Part shown: positions 7,771 through 17,026 of the stretch, in pieces
Position numbering within the stretch: position 1 is the first letter of the stretch
Layout of the letters: the number at the start of each line of letters is the position of its first letter
DNA from: Rhizobium leguminosarum
GTDB taxonomy: Bacteria > Pseudomonadota > Alphaproteobacteria > Rhizobiales > Rhizobiaceae
Assembly (NCBI RefSeq): GCF_017876795.1
Contig: NZ_JAGIOR010000001.1
Location: 2,134,501 to 2,198,500, forward strand
Direction: 5' to 3'
DNA length: 64,000 nucleotides
Notes under the pieces: model-generated
What the model saw: only the letters and a program-made list of their open reading frames with translations
Database searches by the model: none
Told to the model about the DNA's origin: nothing
Translations under genes and position numbers: made by a program

Positions 7771-8844
7771 GTGCGTAAACCTCCGCCATTCGACCGCCAA
7801 TACGAAGCTGCAGGCATCCTTGCCGAGAGGATTGCGGCCGACGGAGACTATTGCGTGGCCGCAATCAGCGCCTTCAACGCCGATGAAGCACGTTCGGCCG
7901 ACGAGGTCTTCCTCGAACAGAATTCTCGTTTCCAGGCCCATATCGCCGATGCTGCCGCCCTTGACGCCCTGCAGGCGGAGCTGGTCTTTTCCCTCGACCG
8001 GCTGACGGCGGAGGTTTCGGCGGATCTCGACAGTTTCCGGGGGCTGACGCTGCGCGAAAAGATGGCCGGCTGGACGTCGCGCCAGCGGATGTGGCGCATG
8101 TATACCGAACGTGTGCGCGAGGCGCCGGTTATCGAACGGTTGCTCGAACTTCTGACGAAATCGGACGCGCTCGCCAGGCTGATTGCCGGCCAGCGCGCTT
8201 CGATTGCCGAACGGCACAGGGCCGCCGAACGCGGTCTCGTCGACATCGTCGAGCAACGGCGCCGGCTGGTCGATTCCATCGATATTGCCCGCCTGAAGAT
8301 GAAGGAACTCAATGCCAAGGCGCTGACGACGCAGGGCCGTATCGGCGTCTACGGCAACAGGGCGCATTGGGAGCAGATGGAGGCGGAGCGGCGGGCGCTG
8401 AAGGCGGGGGCCGAGCAGATTTCCGCCGGGGAGCACGAGATGCGCGACGACAGCCAGCGGCGCGAGCGTTTCATCGGCCTGTTCCAGACCTTTGTCGATT
8501 CGCTGAACGGCCGGATCGCCGCTTGTAACGTGCTGCTGCGCAAGCTGATGATCGACGTCGAGGAGCGGCTGATCATCTATCAGGCGCAGGTCGATACCGA
8601 CCGGCCCGGCATGAAGATGCGGATCAGGCCGGAACTCTTTCCCGATATCGCCGTGCCAATCAGACTGTTCGAAAAGGGCATGCTGGTCGCCCAGGATCTG
8701 GAGCGCCGCAAGAGCCGCGCCGATCTGGAATTTACCGGCAGGTTTCCGACCTATGCCGAGCCGGCGCCGGAAAAATCGGGAGCCCCTCTGATCGATACGG
8801 CGCGCAGGTCCTTCCGGTTCAACCTGCCTTTCCTGCGTTCCTGA
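7771..8844 (+). CDS. Conserved hypothetical protein rich in coiled coil
   Basis: 357 residues from a GTG start (GAGAG seven bases upstream). I do not recognise the family. There is no signal peptide or membrane segment; the composition (Arg, Glu, Ala, Leu) and spacing suggest long amphipathic helices from about residue 60 to 300, for example ERHRAAERGLVDIVEQRRR and EQMEAERRALKAG. The C-terminus ends in a basic/hydrophobic tail (FRFNLPFLRS). A distant likeness to TelA-type toxic-anion-resistance proteins is possible but unproven. The next gene on the same strand, 148 bases away, is DUF2333, so the two may be co-transcribed. Confidence 0.7.
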   Translation: MRKPPPFDRQYEAAGILAERIAADGDYCVAAISAFNADEARSADEVFLEQNSRFQAHIADAAALDALQAELVFSLDRLTAEVSADLDSFRGLTLREKMAGWTSRQRMWRMYTERVREAPVIERLLELLTKSDALARLIAGQRASIAERHRAAERGLVDIVEQRRRLVDSIDIARLKMKELNAKALTTQGRIGVYGNRAHWEQMEAERRALKAGAEQISAGEHEMRDDSQRRERFIGLFQTFVDSLNGRIAACNVLLRKLMIDVEERLIIYQAQVDTDRPGMKMRIRPELFPDIAVPIRLFEKGMLVAQDLERRKSRADLEFTGRFPTYAEPAPEKSGAPLIDTARRSFRFNLPFLRS

Positions 8845-8992
8845 GCCGCCAGACGTCGTCAGCACCTCTTTTCCGCAAGGCGCCCTTGCGAAAAATCGGA
8901 GGGCTCGTGTTGTGCTCGGCCCATCGAGCGCATATGTGGATGCGACGGGGCCGCAATGTCCTGATGTTCGCCTCGCCTGACAGGAGACGACG

Positions 8993-10123
8993 ATGCTTGA
9001 CCGGATAGCCGGTTTTTTCAGGCTGATCGGCCAGACGATCGGTCGCTGGGTCCGCCTGTTTTTCGCCTGGGCCTTCTGGCCCTTTCTTGCCGCGCATGGC
9101 TGGTATCAGCGCCGGAGCTGGATGATCCGGCTGCCGGTGATCGCGCTGGTGGCGCTCTTCGTCGTGCTCTACGGCTATTTCTTCTGGCAGACGCAAGCCT
9201 GGTCGAATTTCAACACCGCCTTCGTCGACCAATACCGGCTTGCCGAACGCAAGGTTGCCGCGGGACAGGAAATGCCGGTCGCCGAGGGAAGCAACGCCAC
9301 GGCTGCCAAAACCTGCCAGCGTTCGGCGCTCATCGACGTCACGGCCGACCTGACCGACTTCAACGTCAACCAGAACGCATGGATCTCCTCCATGCTGCTC
9401 TACAAAATGGGCTTTTTCGGTATCGACTGGGATCACACGCCTTTCCTCGACAACAAGGCGTCGTTCCAGCGCGGCATCAATCAGGCGGTTCGGCGGACGT
9501 CGGCAGAGCTCGTCGATACGCTGGGGCGCGTGCGCGGCACGTCGGGCATCAACAACGACCTGCAGAGCGCCCGCGGTAACCTGCAGTTCGACGAATACAG
9601 CTGGTATTTCGGGCTCAATCCCTTCGGCCCGAAGACGCCGACGCCTTCCTATTACCGCTCGGCGATCGGCAGCCTGCGCAAGTTCAACACCGATCTTTCC
9701 GCGTGCAGCGTCATTTTCGACGGCCGCGCCGACAACCTCATGCAGTTCATCGACCGCATCGCCAACGATCTCGGCGGCACTTCCGACATGCTCGCCGAGC
9801 GCTCGGAAAACCACAATCGCGGTTGGTTCGATACGCGCGCCGACGACCGGTTCTGGTTCGCCTACGGCCAGCTCTACGCCTATTACGCCATCCTTGCCGC
9901 CGCGCAGGCGGATTTCTCGCAGGTGGTGCAGGAGCGCAATCTCGGAGCGGTCTGGGGCAGCACGATGCGGCAGTTCCAAGCGGCGTTGCGCATTCAGCCG
10001 GCGATCATCTCGAACGGGCGCGAGGACGGCTGGATCATGCCGAGCCATCTCGCCACCATGGGCTTTTATATTCTCCGAGTGCGCTCGAACCTTGTGGAGA
10101 TCCGCTCGGTGCTCGACCGGTAA
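8993..10123 (+). CDS. DUF2333 family membrane-anchored protein
   Basis: 376 residues. One clear membrane segment lies near residues 44-64 (MIRLPVIALVALFVVLYGYFF), after a hydrophobic N-terminal helix with several Trp. The rest should be periplasmic and contains conserved-looking patterns such as FNVNQNAWISSMLLYKMG and WYFGLNPFGPKTPTPSYYRSA. It matches my memory of DUF2333, present in alpha- and gammaproteobacteria with no assigned function. The start follows CAGGAGACGACG. It converges with the PAS gene, 11 bases apart. Confidence 0.75.
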   Translation: MLDRIAGFFRLIGQTIGRWVRLFFAWAFWPFLAAHGWYQRRSWMIRLPVIALVALFVVLYGYFFWQTQAWSNFNTAFVDQYRLAERKVAAGQEMPVAEGSNATAAKTCQRSALIDVTADLTDFNVNQNAWISSMLLYKMGFFGIDWDHTPFLDNKASFQRGINQAVRRTSAELVDTLGRVRGTSGINNDLQSARGNLQFDEYSWYFGLNPFGPKTPTPSYYRSAIGSLRKFNTDLSACSVIFDGRADNLMQFIDRIANDLGGTSDMLAERSENHNRGWFDTRADDRFWFAYGQLYAYYAILAAAQADFSQVVQERNLGAVWGSTMRQFQAALRIQPAIISNGREDGWIMPSHLATMGFYILRVRSNLVEIRSVLDR

Positions 10124-10134
10124 ACTCCGTGCAG

Positions 10135-10596
10135 TCAGCGGGGTCTAGTATCGTCCTCGAAACCGACGACGCGCAGCCGCTCGACGAATTCATAGGTGAC
10201 GCCGACGATGCCGCCGCCGCTTTCATCGTCACGAAAGCGGCCGACGCTGCGCACCAGCTTGTAACCGCCAAGCCGGTTGTCGACGCGGTATACGAAATGG
10301 AAGCCGACGCCATGAAGGCTCGCCTCTTCGAAGGTCTGGGCGATCAGGCCGCGATCCTCCTCATGGATGCGCGACATCAGCTCGGTCAGATTGACCGGGC
10401 CGTTGCTGTAGGGGAGGTCGAAGATCTCGTGTACATCCTCGCTCGCAAAGAAATGTCCGGTCTCGATGTCGATGCGCCAGAAGCCGAAAAGGCGATAGGC
10501 AGCAAGCATCTGGACGATTTCCGCATCGGTAATGCCGATGTGGGCGCGGGATTGCTCCATCTTGTCAATGACGGGCTGTTCGAAGCGAAGAGACAC
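10135..10596 (-). CDS. Small PAS-fold sensor protein
   Basis: 153 residues consisting of little more than one PAS domain: GFWRIDIETGHFFASEDVHEIFDLP is the PAS core, followed by LMSRIHEEDRGLIAQTFEEA and the PAC-like FHFVYRVDNRLGGYKLVRSVGRF. There is no kinase, GGDEF or DNA-binding output domain. It begins at a GTG (10596) with GAGGGAA upstream; a later ATG at 10560 is an alternative. It lies 46 bases downstream of the LuxR-type gene on the same strand, so it is likely co-expressed and may work with that regulator. Confidence 0.75.
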   Translation of the reverse strand: MSLRFEQPVIDKMEQSRAHIGITDAEIVQMLAAYRLFGFWRIDIETGHFFASEDVHEIFDLPYSNGPVNLTELMSRIHEEDRGLIAQTFEEASLHGVGFHFVYRVDNRLGGYKLVRSVGRFRDDESGGGIVGVTYEFVERLRVVGFEDDTRPR

Positions 10597-10642
10597 GATT
10601 CCCTCAGATCACAGGACGACGTCCTGACTCTCTGTTGATACC

Positions 10643-11368
10643 TCAGTTGATCAGCTTCAATCGAATTGCCTTGGCGACCAACTGGGTGCGGTTGACGCAA
10701 TCGAGTTTTTTGATCGCATTCGTCATATAGGCATTCACCGTATGGTCCGAGAGCGCCAGAATCTGGCCGATCTCGATCGAGGTCTTGCCCTGGGCAGTCC
10801 AGCGCACAACCTCTAGTTCTCGGGCCGACAGCGCGTTATACGCGCATTCCTCAGTGCGCTTGACTGCATTGTATGCATCGAGTGCATGCAGAATGATCAT
10901 TGCCAGCTCGTTGACCTCGCTCTGGCCAAGTGCGGCGCGCTCGCCACAGAACCAGAAAACCAGGCGCTGGCCGCCGGCCGCAATGGTCGGCATGGCAACG
11001 CCTGCCGGTATGGCATGGCGCAGCATCAGGGCACGCAGTTCAGCGGGGAAGGCTTGACCGTTGAAAGCGTCGTTGAGGTGCCAGACCGGGGGGACGGCGG
11101 ACTCCCTCAGCCGTAAGCCGAAAGGGCAGCCGCGCATCATGTGGGCACGGTCGAATTCCCTGATGTAGGCGGCCGGAAGCGAACTTTCGATCAGCAGGGG
11201 TTTCAACAGGAGGTCTTCTGGGGAGGGAGCGTGCATCAGCGTTGCATGCGTCAATCCGAAGGCTGCGGAAACCCTGTCGAGTGCCTGCGCAAACAGGCTG
11301 CGCGTTCGTGCAGTGGCAAGCTCTGCCGAAAGCAATGACTGTCTTTCAGAGGTAGTCATGTAAGACAT
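10643..11368 (-). CDS. LuxR-family regulator with autoinducer-binding-type domain (LuxR solo)
   Basis: 241 residues: N-terminal autoinducer-binding fold (about 20-165) and C-terminal LuxR HTH (about 178-240; LSARELEVVRWTAQGKTSIEIG, then LSDHTVNAYMTNAIKKL). Aligned with TraR, Trp57 becomes Tyr68, Tyr61 becomes Phe72 and Asp70 becomes Cys81, whereas Pro71 (Pro82), Trp85 (Trp96) and the Gly of the IPAG turn are kept. Asp70 normally holds the acyl-homoserine-lactone amide, so the ligand is probably not a standard AHL. No luxI-type synthase is in the window. The start at 11368 has GGAGG eight bases upstream. A 325-base intergenic region separates it from the divergent Clp-like gene. Confidence 0.85.
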   Translation of the reverse strand: MSYMTTSERQSLLSAELATARTRSLFAQALDRVSAAFGLTHATLMHAPSPEDLLLKPLLIESSLPAAYIREFDRAHMMRGCPFGLRLRESAVPPVWHLNDAFNGQAFPAELRALMLRHAIPAGVAMPTIAAGGQRLVFWFCGERAALGQSEVNELAMIILHALDAYNAVKRTEECAYNALSARELEVVRWTAQGKTSIEIGQILALSDHTVNAYMTNAIKKLDCVNRTQLVAKAIRLKLIN

Positions 11369-11693
11369 TTGTACGCCTCCGGCAGCCCTAATGTTATCGC
11401 TATCAAACACAGAAAACCCGCCGGATGCTAGTCCCAATTGATTTGGTGTAAGTCGATTAACTTAAATTGTGAATAATTTGCCACGGTTGCTCGCGCCTTG
11501 GTTGAGTGGTGAGGTGGAAATGTAGCGCTGCGGTATCTTCTACTTGCTTGATGAGCGCCTGCAAGCTGCAAATCGCCGCCTGAGAGAATCACTTCTGCGG
11601 AACTCGGTCCGGGAACTGGCGTAGGAATCTCGCTTGCTGCCATTCGCTGCAATTGATAAGCCTAGCACTATGTAAAATTTAGGCGATTTAATC
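11369..11693. other. Divergent intergenic region, 325 bases
   Basis: AT-richer than its surroundings, between the LuxR-type gene and the double Clp-like gene. It must hold both promoters. I see no convincing lux-box palindrome, terminator or small open frame with a ribosome site. Confidence 0.5.
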
Positions 11694-13358
11694 GTGCGCT
11701 TTGCAATTTCCGTCTTCCTGAAGTTTGTGTTTTCGTTGGTAATACTTGGTTTTCTTCTATTGAACTTACCGATCGGTGCTGCAGCCTCGCAGGCTGCCGA
11801 GCAGAAGAAGCAGACAGGGCAGCCGCCGATGCGGTTCATCCTCGTGCGAAGCCTCCTGTGCATGGAAGACTGTCCGGAATGGATATCGGCAGAAGGACGC
11901 ATAACCCCCGATACGCCCGCGCAACTCCGAAAAATTCTGAAGGCAATCGGCAACCGGAAAATGCCGATCGTCTTTCTTTCAGAGGGTGGTGAAGTAGACG
12001 CGGCTTATGCGATGGGCCGGATGATCCGCAAGGCCGGTCTTGAAACGGCCGTGGGCGGCACACGGCTGAAGGATTGTCCAGAAGATGATATGCGTTGCGA
12101 TGCCGCTGTCGCAAAGAATGGACCCTCGCTTGGTGATACCTATTCTTATGGCGCATACTGCTTTTCCGCTTGTCCGCTGGTCTTCTCCGGCGGAACCTCG
12201 CGGGTCGCGTCGCAATGGGCATTCATCGGCGTTCACCAGATCACGACAATCTACAGCAAGGTGCGTGTTTCCTACCGCATCGAATACAAGATGGTGAACG
12301 GCAAGAAGACCGAAATCTCCCGCAAGGAGGTGGGCCGAAAGTCAGCGGGGAGCAGCAGTTCCACCAAGCTGGGCAAGAAGGCCACTGCTGCTCTTACGGC
12401 CTATCTGAAGGAAATGGGCGTCAGCGCCGATTTGATTGGACTGATGATGAGCGCCACCCCTGACCGCATCAACATCGTGCCGGCCGCAGACGCACTTGAA
12501 ATCGGTCTCACGACGGACATGCTGTCTTACAACGAATGGCCTGGCATGCCGCTCTGTGCTCCGGATGCAGCGACCGAGGCCGTTTGTCATCGCCGTGCGG
12601 CGGCGGAGACGCCCGTATCCAAGGCGTCCGTGCAGGCCGCGGTCGCAGTCACAAACGAGACTCTGCCGAAAACCCAGCCGATGGACTTTCTGCTGATGTA
12701 TCATGGCAATTGCCAAGACGAGTGCACGCAGTGGATTTCCGGGGATGGAGACATCACGCCGGATACGCCGGCTCGGCTGGAGGCGATCTTGAAAGCGCTC
12801 GGCGGAAGAAAATTGCCGGTCGTCCTTCAGTCCTATGGCGGAGATATGGATGCGGCTTTCGCGATGGGGCGTATGATCCGGGCTGCAGGTCTGGAGACCT
12901 CGATTGGCAGAACGCGGTTGCCCAACTGCCCGACGCTGGATCCGCGTTGCAAGGCGAGCATGGCCAAAAGCGGGCCGACCGAGGGCGAGGTTTCTGCCGG
13001 CGGTGCATATTGCCTTTCGACCTGTACTCTAGTCTTGATGAGCGGAACGCCGCGGCTTGTCGGATATTCCGATATCGGCCTCGTCAGACCCGCGAAGGCT
13101 GAATATCCAAAATTCTTCGCCTATTTCGACGAGATGGGCGTCAATGCCGAGTCCTTCGAGACGATGATGCTCGCGACCTCGATTGAGCGAACGAATATAC
13201 CTCGTTCTCAGGCGCTCGAACTTGGCATCGTCAATGGTATCATCCCTTATGGTGACGAACCCGGTTCTCGCCTGTGTGGACCCGATGCCAAGGAAAGTCT
13301 TCGATGCCCCAGAAAAGCTGAGGCAGAGATCGTTCCTGCTGCTGCTTCGCTAAATTGA
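11694..13358 (+). CDS. Exported protein with two tandem Clp/SppA-like domains (COG3904 type)
   Basis: 554 residues from a GTG start, with a signal peptide/anchor (about 1-30). Two copies of one domain follow: about 45-300 and 330-540, linked by an Ala/Val-rich stretch. Both copies share WIS-x-(E/D)G-x-ITPDTPA, then SEGGEVDAAYAMGRMIRKAGLET or its counterpart YGGDMDAAFAMGRMIRAAGLET, and GAYC-(F/L)-S-x-C. The pattern resembles ClpP/SppA serine peptidases; Ser158 and His181 of copy 1 are spaced 23 apart, like the ClpP Ser-His pair (25). In copy 2 Ser442 remains but the His position is Val464. Copy 1 also has an extra Lys/Ser-rich insert (about 195-225). Activity is unproven. Confidence 0.7.
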   Translation: MRFAISVFLKFVFSLVILGFLLLNLPIGAAASQAAEQKKQTGQPPMRFILVRSLLCMEDCPEWISAEGRITPDTPAQLRKILKAIGNRKMPIVFLSEGGEVDAAYAMGRMIRKAGLETAVGGTRLKDCPEDDMRCDAAVAKNGPSLGDTYSYGAYCFSACPLVFSGGTSRVASQWAFIGVHQITTIYSKVRVSYRIEYKMVNGKKTEISRKEVGRKSAGSSSSTKLGKKATAALTAYLKEMGVSADLIGLMMSATPDRINIVPAADALEIGLTTDMLSYNEWPGMPLCAPDAATEAVCHRRAAAETPVSKASVQAAVAVTNETLPKTQPMDFLLMYHGNCQDECTQWISGDGDITPDTPARLEAILKALGGRKLPVVLQSYGGDMDAAFAMGRMIRAAGLETSIGRTRLPNCPTLDPRCKASMAKSGPTEGEVSAGGAYCLSTCTLVLMSGTPRLVGYSDIGLVRPAKAEYPKFFAYFDEMGVNAESFETMMLATSIERTNIPRSQALELGIVNGIIPYGDEPGSRLCGPDAKESLRCPRKAEAEIVPAAASLN

Positions 13359-13411
13359 TATCCGGATGCGAAAGAGCAGTTCGGCGTTTTGCGCCTGGCT
13401 GGTACGTGTTC

Positions 13412-13514
13412 AAAGCGCGTCGCAGTTAACTTGATTCATGCGACGCGCTTTTGCTCTATGTATTTATGCATGTCGTTATCCGGGAACCGCTGCACGCTTC
13501 CCGACGACATGCAT
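13412..13514. repeat. Dispersed palindromic repeat, family B (full copy)
   Basis: Two hairpins. The first is AAAGCGCGTCGCA/TGCGACGCGCTTT (13 bp, 14-base loop). The second has arms ATGCATGTCG/CGACATGCAT with inner CGGGAA/TTCCCG. It lies between convergent genes and its last base is the first base of the UPF0114 stop codon. The first hairpin could serve as a two-way terminator. Confidence 0.85.
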
Positions 13515-14044
13515 TAAGCCTTATCCTTCAAGTCATTCTTCGACGTCGCGCTCATCAGCTTCTCCAGGAAGCCGAGCATGACGGCGGAGACGACGAAGGC
13601 GAGGTGCATAAGGGTCAGCCACATGATCTTGCCGTCCTGATATTTGTCGGCATTGAGAAAGACCTGCAGCAGGTGGATGGAGGAAATGGCGACGATCGAG
13701 GAGGCGACCTTGATCTTCAGGCTGCCTGAATCGAGCTTGCCGAGAAAGGAGACCTCGTTGTCGGCTTCGCTGGCTTCATCGAAGCGGCTGACAAAATTCT
13801 CATAACCGGAGATCATCACCATGACGATCAGGCTTGCAACAAGGGCCGCATCGATCAGGCTGAGCATGGCAAGGATCATCTCCGCCTCGTCGAGGGCGAA
13901 GACGCCCGAGGCGATCTTCAAGAGCTTGTAGCCGAAGGAAGCGGCATAGACGGCGAGCGCGGCTACCAGGCCGATATAGAAGGCGACGAGGATCCAGCGG
14001 CTCGACAGGATGATGCGCTCGATGATGAGTTCCAGTGCTTTCAT
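13514..14044 (-). CDS. UPF0114 (YqhA-type) inner membrane protein
   Basis: 176 residues with four predicted membrane helices: about 16-36, 55-80 (MILAMLSLIDAALVASLIVMVMISG), 108-130 and 138-160. The family signature region LIDAALVASLIVMVMISGYENFVSR is present. The family is widespread in proteobacteria with no firm function. The ATG at 14044 follows GGTGAAGAC. The stop codon coincides with the edge of a dispersed repeat. It is divergent from fhs. Confidence 0.85.
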   Translation of the reverse strand: MKALELIIERIILSSRWILVAFYIGLVAALAVYAASFGYKLLKIASGVFALDEAEMILAMLSLIDAALVASLIVMVMISGYENFVSRFDEASEADNEVSFLGKLDSGSLKIKVASSIVAISSIHLLQVFLNADKYQDGKIMWLTLMHLAFVVSAVMLGFLEKLMSATSKNDLKDKA

Positions 14045-14199
14045 GTCTTCACCTTAGAAACCGCGATAGTTGACCGCCACATAAACATCCAGCGTGGCGG
14101 CCGCAAGGCGCAGCGCTATTCACACCCCGCCGATATTTCGCTATCCCGATAGAGAACAAGTACCTCCGCGTCTGCGGAAGGCCGGGACGGGGAACATCT

Positions 14200-15879
14200 A
14201 TGCCATCAATCAAGTCCGATATCGAAATCGCGCGCGCTGCGGCCAAGAAGCCGATCTTCGAGATCGGGGCGAAACTCGGCATTCCGGTCGAGCAACTCGT
14301 TCCCTACGGTCACGACAAGGCAAAAGTCAGCGCCGAGTTCATCGCCGGGCAGGCGGGCAAAAAGGACGGCAGGCTGATTCTCGTCACCGCGATCAATCCA
14401 ACACCGGCGGGCGAGGGCAAGACGACGACCACCGTGGGGCTCGGCGACGGGCTGAACCGGATCGGCAGGAAAGCCATCGTCTGCATCCGCGAGGCTTCTC
14501 TCGGCCCCTGCTTCGGCGTCAAGGGCGGAGCGGCCGGCGGCGGTTATGCGCAGGTCGTGCCGATGGAAGACATCAACCTGCATTTCACCGGCGATTTCCA
14601 TGCGATCACCTCGGCGCACAATCTGTTGGCGGCGATGATCGACAATCACATCTACTGGGGCAACGAAGAGAATATCGATATCCGCCGCATCACCTGGCGG
14701 CGGGTCATGGACATGAACGACCGGGCACTCAGAAGCATGGTCTCCTCGCTCGGCGGTGTTGCCAACGGTTTCCCGCGCCAAGGCGGGTTCGACATTACCG
14801 TTGCCTCCGAGGTGATGGCGATCCTCTGCCTCGCCACCGACCTCAAGGATCTGGAGAGGCGGCTCGGTGACATCATCGTCGGCTATCGCTTCGACAGGAC
14901 GCCGGTGCATGCGCGCGACCTGAAAGCCGATGGCGCCATGGCGGTGCTCCTGAAGGATGCGATGCAGCCGAACCTGGTGCAAACGCTCGAGAACAATCCG
15001 GCCTTCGTGCATGGCGGGCCTTTCGCCAATATTGCCCATGGCTGCAATTCGGTGACGGCGACGAAGACGGCGCTGAAACTCGGCGACTATGTGGTGACGG
15101 AGGCGGGCTTCGGGGCCGATCTCGGCGCCGAGAAGTTTTTCGACATCAAGTGCCGCAAGGCCGGGCTGAAACCGGATGCGGCGGTCATCGTCGCCACCGT
15201 CCGGGCGCTGAAGATGAATGGCGGGGTGAAGAAGGAGGATCTCGGCACGGAGGATGTCGCAGCGGTGAAGAAGGGCTGCGCCAATCTCGGCCGGCACGTC
15301 GCCAATGTCCGCCGGTTCGGCGTGCCGATCGTCGTGGCGATCAACCATTTCGTCTCCGATACCGACGCCGAGATCGCGGCAGTGAAGGAATTTGTCTCGA
15401 GGCTCGGCGCCGAGGCGATCCTTTGCCGCCACTGGGCGCTGGGTTCGGCCGGCATTGAGGAACTGGCGCACAAGGTGGTGGAACTGGCCGAATCCGGACA
15501 GGCGAAATTCCAGCCGCTCTACGGCGACGACATTTCACTGTTCGAGAAGATCGAGATCGTCGCCTCGAAGATCTACCATGCCGGCGAGGTGACGGCCGAC
15601 AAGGCGGTGCGCGACCAGTTGCAGACATGGGAGGAGCAGGGCTACGGCAATCTGCCGGTCTGCATGGCGAAGACGCAATATTCCTTCTCCACCGATCCGA
15701 GCCTGCGCGGCGCGCCGGAAGGTCACATCGTCACCGTGCGGGAGGTGCGGCTTTCGGCGGGAGCCGGCTTCGTCGTCGCCATCACCGGCGAGATCATGAC
15801 AATGCCCGGCCTGCCGAAATCACCGTCGGCAGAGCGAATTTTCCTGAACGACCAGGGTTATATCGAGGGGTTGTTCTGA
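14200..15879 (+). CDS. fhs: Formate-tetrahydrofolate ligase
   Basis: 559 residues, the usual length. The ATP site is [22 protein letters not shown]; the family signature regions [28 protein letters not shown] and [13 protein letters not shown] are intact. It makes 10-formyl-THF from formate, ATP and THF for purine and formyl-Met synthesis. The start at 14200 follows GACGGGGAACATCT. It is a single gene; the 155 bases upstream show no riboswitch that I recognise. Confidence 0.95.
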   Translation: MPSIKSDIEIARAAAKKPIFEIGAKLGIPVEQLVPYGHDKAKVSAEFIAGQAGKKDGRLILVTAINPTPAGEGKTTTTVGLGDGLNRIGRKAIVCIREASLGPCFGVKGGAAGGGYAQVVPMEDINLHFTGDFHAITSAHNLLAAMIDNHIYWGNEENIDIRRITWRRVMDMNDRALRSMVSSLGGVANGFPRQGGFDITVASEVMAILCLATDLKDLERRLGDIIVGYRFDRTPVHARDLKADGAMAVLLKDAMQPNLVQTLENNPAFVHGGPFANIAHGCNSVTATKTALKLGDYVVTEAGFGADLGAEKFFDIKCRKAGLKPDAAVIVATVRALKMNGGVKKEDLGTEDVAAVKKGCANLGRHVANVRRFGVPIVVAINHFVSDTDAEIAAVKEFVSRLGAEAILCRHWALGSAGIEELAHKVVELAESGQAKFQPLYGDDISLFEKIEIVASKIYHAGEVTADKAVRDQLQTWEEQGYGNLPVCMAKTQYSFSTDPSLRGAPEGHIVTVREVRLSAGAGFVVAITGEIMTMPGLPKSPSAERIFLNDQGYIEGLF

Positions 15880-15924
15880 TCCGGAGATGCTTGCCAAGTA
15901 CCCAATGGGAATTGCAAGCTCCAA

Positions 15925-15965
15925 AATGGCTAATGGCTAATGGCTAATGGCTAATGGCTAATGGC
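15925..15965. repeat. Heptanucleotide tandem repeat (AATGGCT)n
   Basis: Five perfect copies of AATGGCT followed by a sixth that ends in A instead of T. The array lies between fhs and the convergent extensin-like gene, and the TAG stop of that gene (15958-15960, minus strand) lies inside the array. Confidence 0.95.
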
Positions 15966-16950
15966 AGTAGCGATATCCGCCCTTCCTATCGATCACGTCA
16001 AGATGGAAATGGGTTTCGTGGGCGGTGTCGCTTTCGGGGTCGAGGACGGTGGTGAAATAGAGGCAGCCGGCGGCGCTGACGGTGCGCTGGAAGGCGCCGG
16101 TCAGCGTGGGGTCCTCGCGGCGGGAGCGGACGGCGACATCTTCGCCCTTTTCGAAATGGAAGCTTGCAATGTCGATGGCATTGCCGCGGGCATGTTCGGA
16201 GATCTTGCCGGTTCCGGCGCCGTTGCGCAGGCGGCACATATAGGACGTGGCCTGGTTGACTGTCGTCAGGCGGCCCTGCCCCGGCAGGGCGGCGGAGGCT
16301 GCCGGAATAACGCTCTCCTTCATCCAGCGGGCAAGGGCGAGTGCGGCCGGGCAGCGGATCGTCGCCTCCGGCTTCAAACTGATGCCGGGCAGGGCTTCTG
16401 AGACGATGATCGGCTTGTCGATGCCGCAGCCGTTGCCGTCGTCGATGCGCGGTGCGTCCTTGAAGACGACGCCCAGGGCCTTCAGCGCAGCAGTGCATTC
16501 GGCGTGCTCGGCATCACTTTCCGGTTCGATCGTCAGATGCTGCTCTTCGAGCGTCTGTTCGGCAGGCGGCTTGTTATCCTCCGCCGGCGCCAGCGGGCCT
16601 TTGCCCGGCGGGAGCGGCGGGCCCTGCATCGGTTCTGCCGGCCCCGGCTTTGCCGTTTCGGGTTTTGCCGTTTCGGGCTTTCCCGGTTCGGTTTGGGGCG
16701 CCGACGGCTGGTCTGGCGCCGGTGTCTCCGGCTCCTTCACATCAGGCTTTGGCTGAGGTGCAGGCACATCATCCGGTGCAGGCGGTTCAGCCTTGTCAGG
16801 AAGCGGGGTGGGGCTGGTCGTATCGCCGGCATCCGGTCGAGGTTGGGGTAAAGGGCCGTGCGGTGGCAGGCGGGCACCGGCAAGAAAGGTGGCTGCGGCG
16901 AGAAGGATCGCCAGTATCGAAAGTTTTCTCAACGCATCCGGTTCCGTCAT
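15958..16950 (-). CDS. Extensin-like C-terminal domain protein (putative M15-like zinc fold)
   Basis: 330 residues. After a short hydrophobic N-terminus (LSILAILLAAATFLAGA, signal or anchor) comes a long Pro/Glu/Lys/Ala linker (about 30-135) with PETAKPETAKPGPAEP-type repeats, then an Extensin-like_C domain (about 160-330). The motifs SEHARGNAIDI and HETHFHLD resemble the zinc ligands of M15/VanX-type DD-peptidases, which suggests a cell-wall role in the periplasm; this is inference. Cys residues in the domain probably pair. The ATG at 16950 is chosen because it places the hydrophobic segment at the N-terminus. The stop codon sits in a heptanucleotide repeat. Confidence 0.8.
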   Translation of the reverse strand: MTEPDALRKLSILAILLAAATFLAGARLPPHGPLPQPRPDAGDTTSPTPLPDKAEPPAPDDVPAPQPKPDVKEPETPAPDQPSAPQTEPGKPETAKPETAKPGPAEPMQGPPLPPGKGPLAPAEDNKPPAEQTLEEQHLTIEPESDAEHAECTAALKALGVVFKDAPRIDDGNGCGIDKPIIVSEALPGISLKPEATIRCPAALALARWMKESVIPAASAALPGQGRLTTVNQATSYMCRLRNGAGTGKISEHARGNAIDIASFHFEKGEDVAVRSRREDPTLTGAFQRTVSAAGCLYFTTVLDPESDTAHETHFHLDVIDRKGGYRYCH

Positions 16951-17026
16951 GTCGATGGCGTAGGGGATAACGCATTGTGGCGGTTTTCGTTGCAATTGCG
17001 CAACGTCAGGAAAGATCGTTAAAACT

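Noticed and set aside
7372..8865. Long open frame of about 497 codons on the minus strand
   Set aside because: It lies opposite the tdk and coiled-coil genes, which have better starts, family matches and codon pattern. High GC at third positions creates such antisense frames throughout the window.
11369..11693. lux box for the LuxR-type regulator
   Set aside because: Only weak AT-rich dyads are visible; none matches an 18-20 bp lux/tra box.
14045..14199. Riboswitch upstream of fhs
   Set aside because: No conserved core of known folate, purine or SAM riboswitches could be matched by eye.
14206..15471. 421-codon minus-strand frame opposite fhs
   Set aside because: Antisense shadow of a highly conserved enzyme gene; the composition is His/Arg/Asp-rich with no recognisable domain.
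15925..15965. Possible CRISPR or attachment site
   Set aside because: Units are only seven bases with no spacers and no cas or integrase genes are near; it is a simple tandem repeat.
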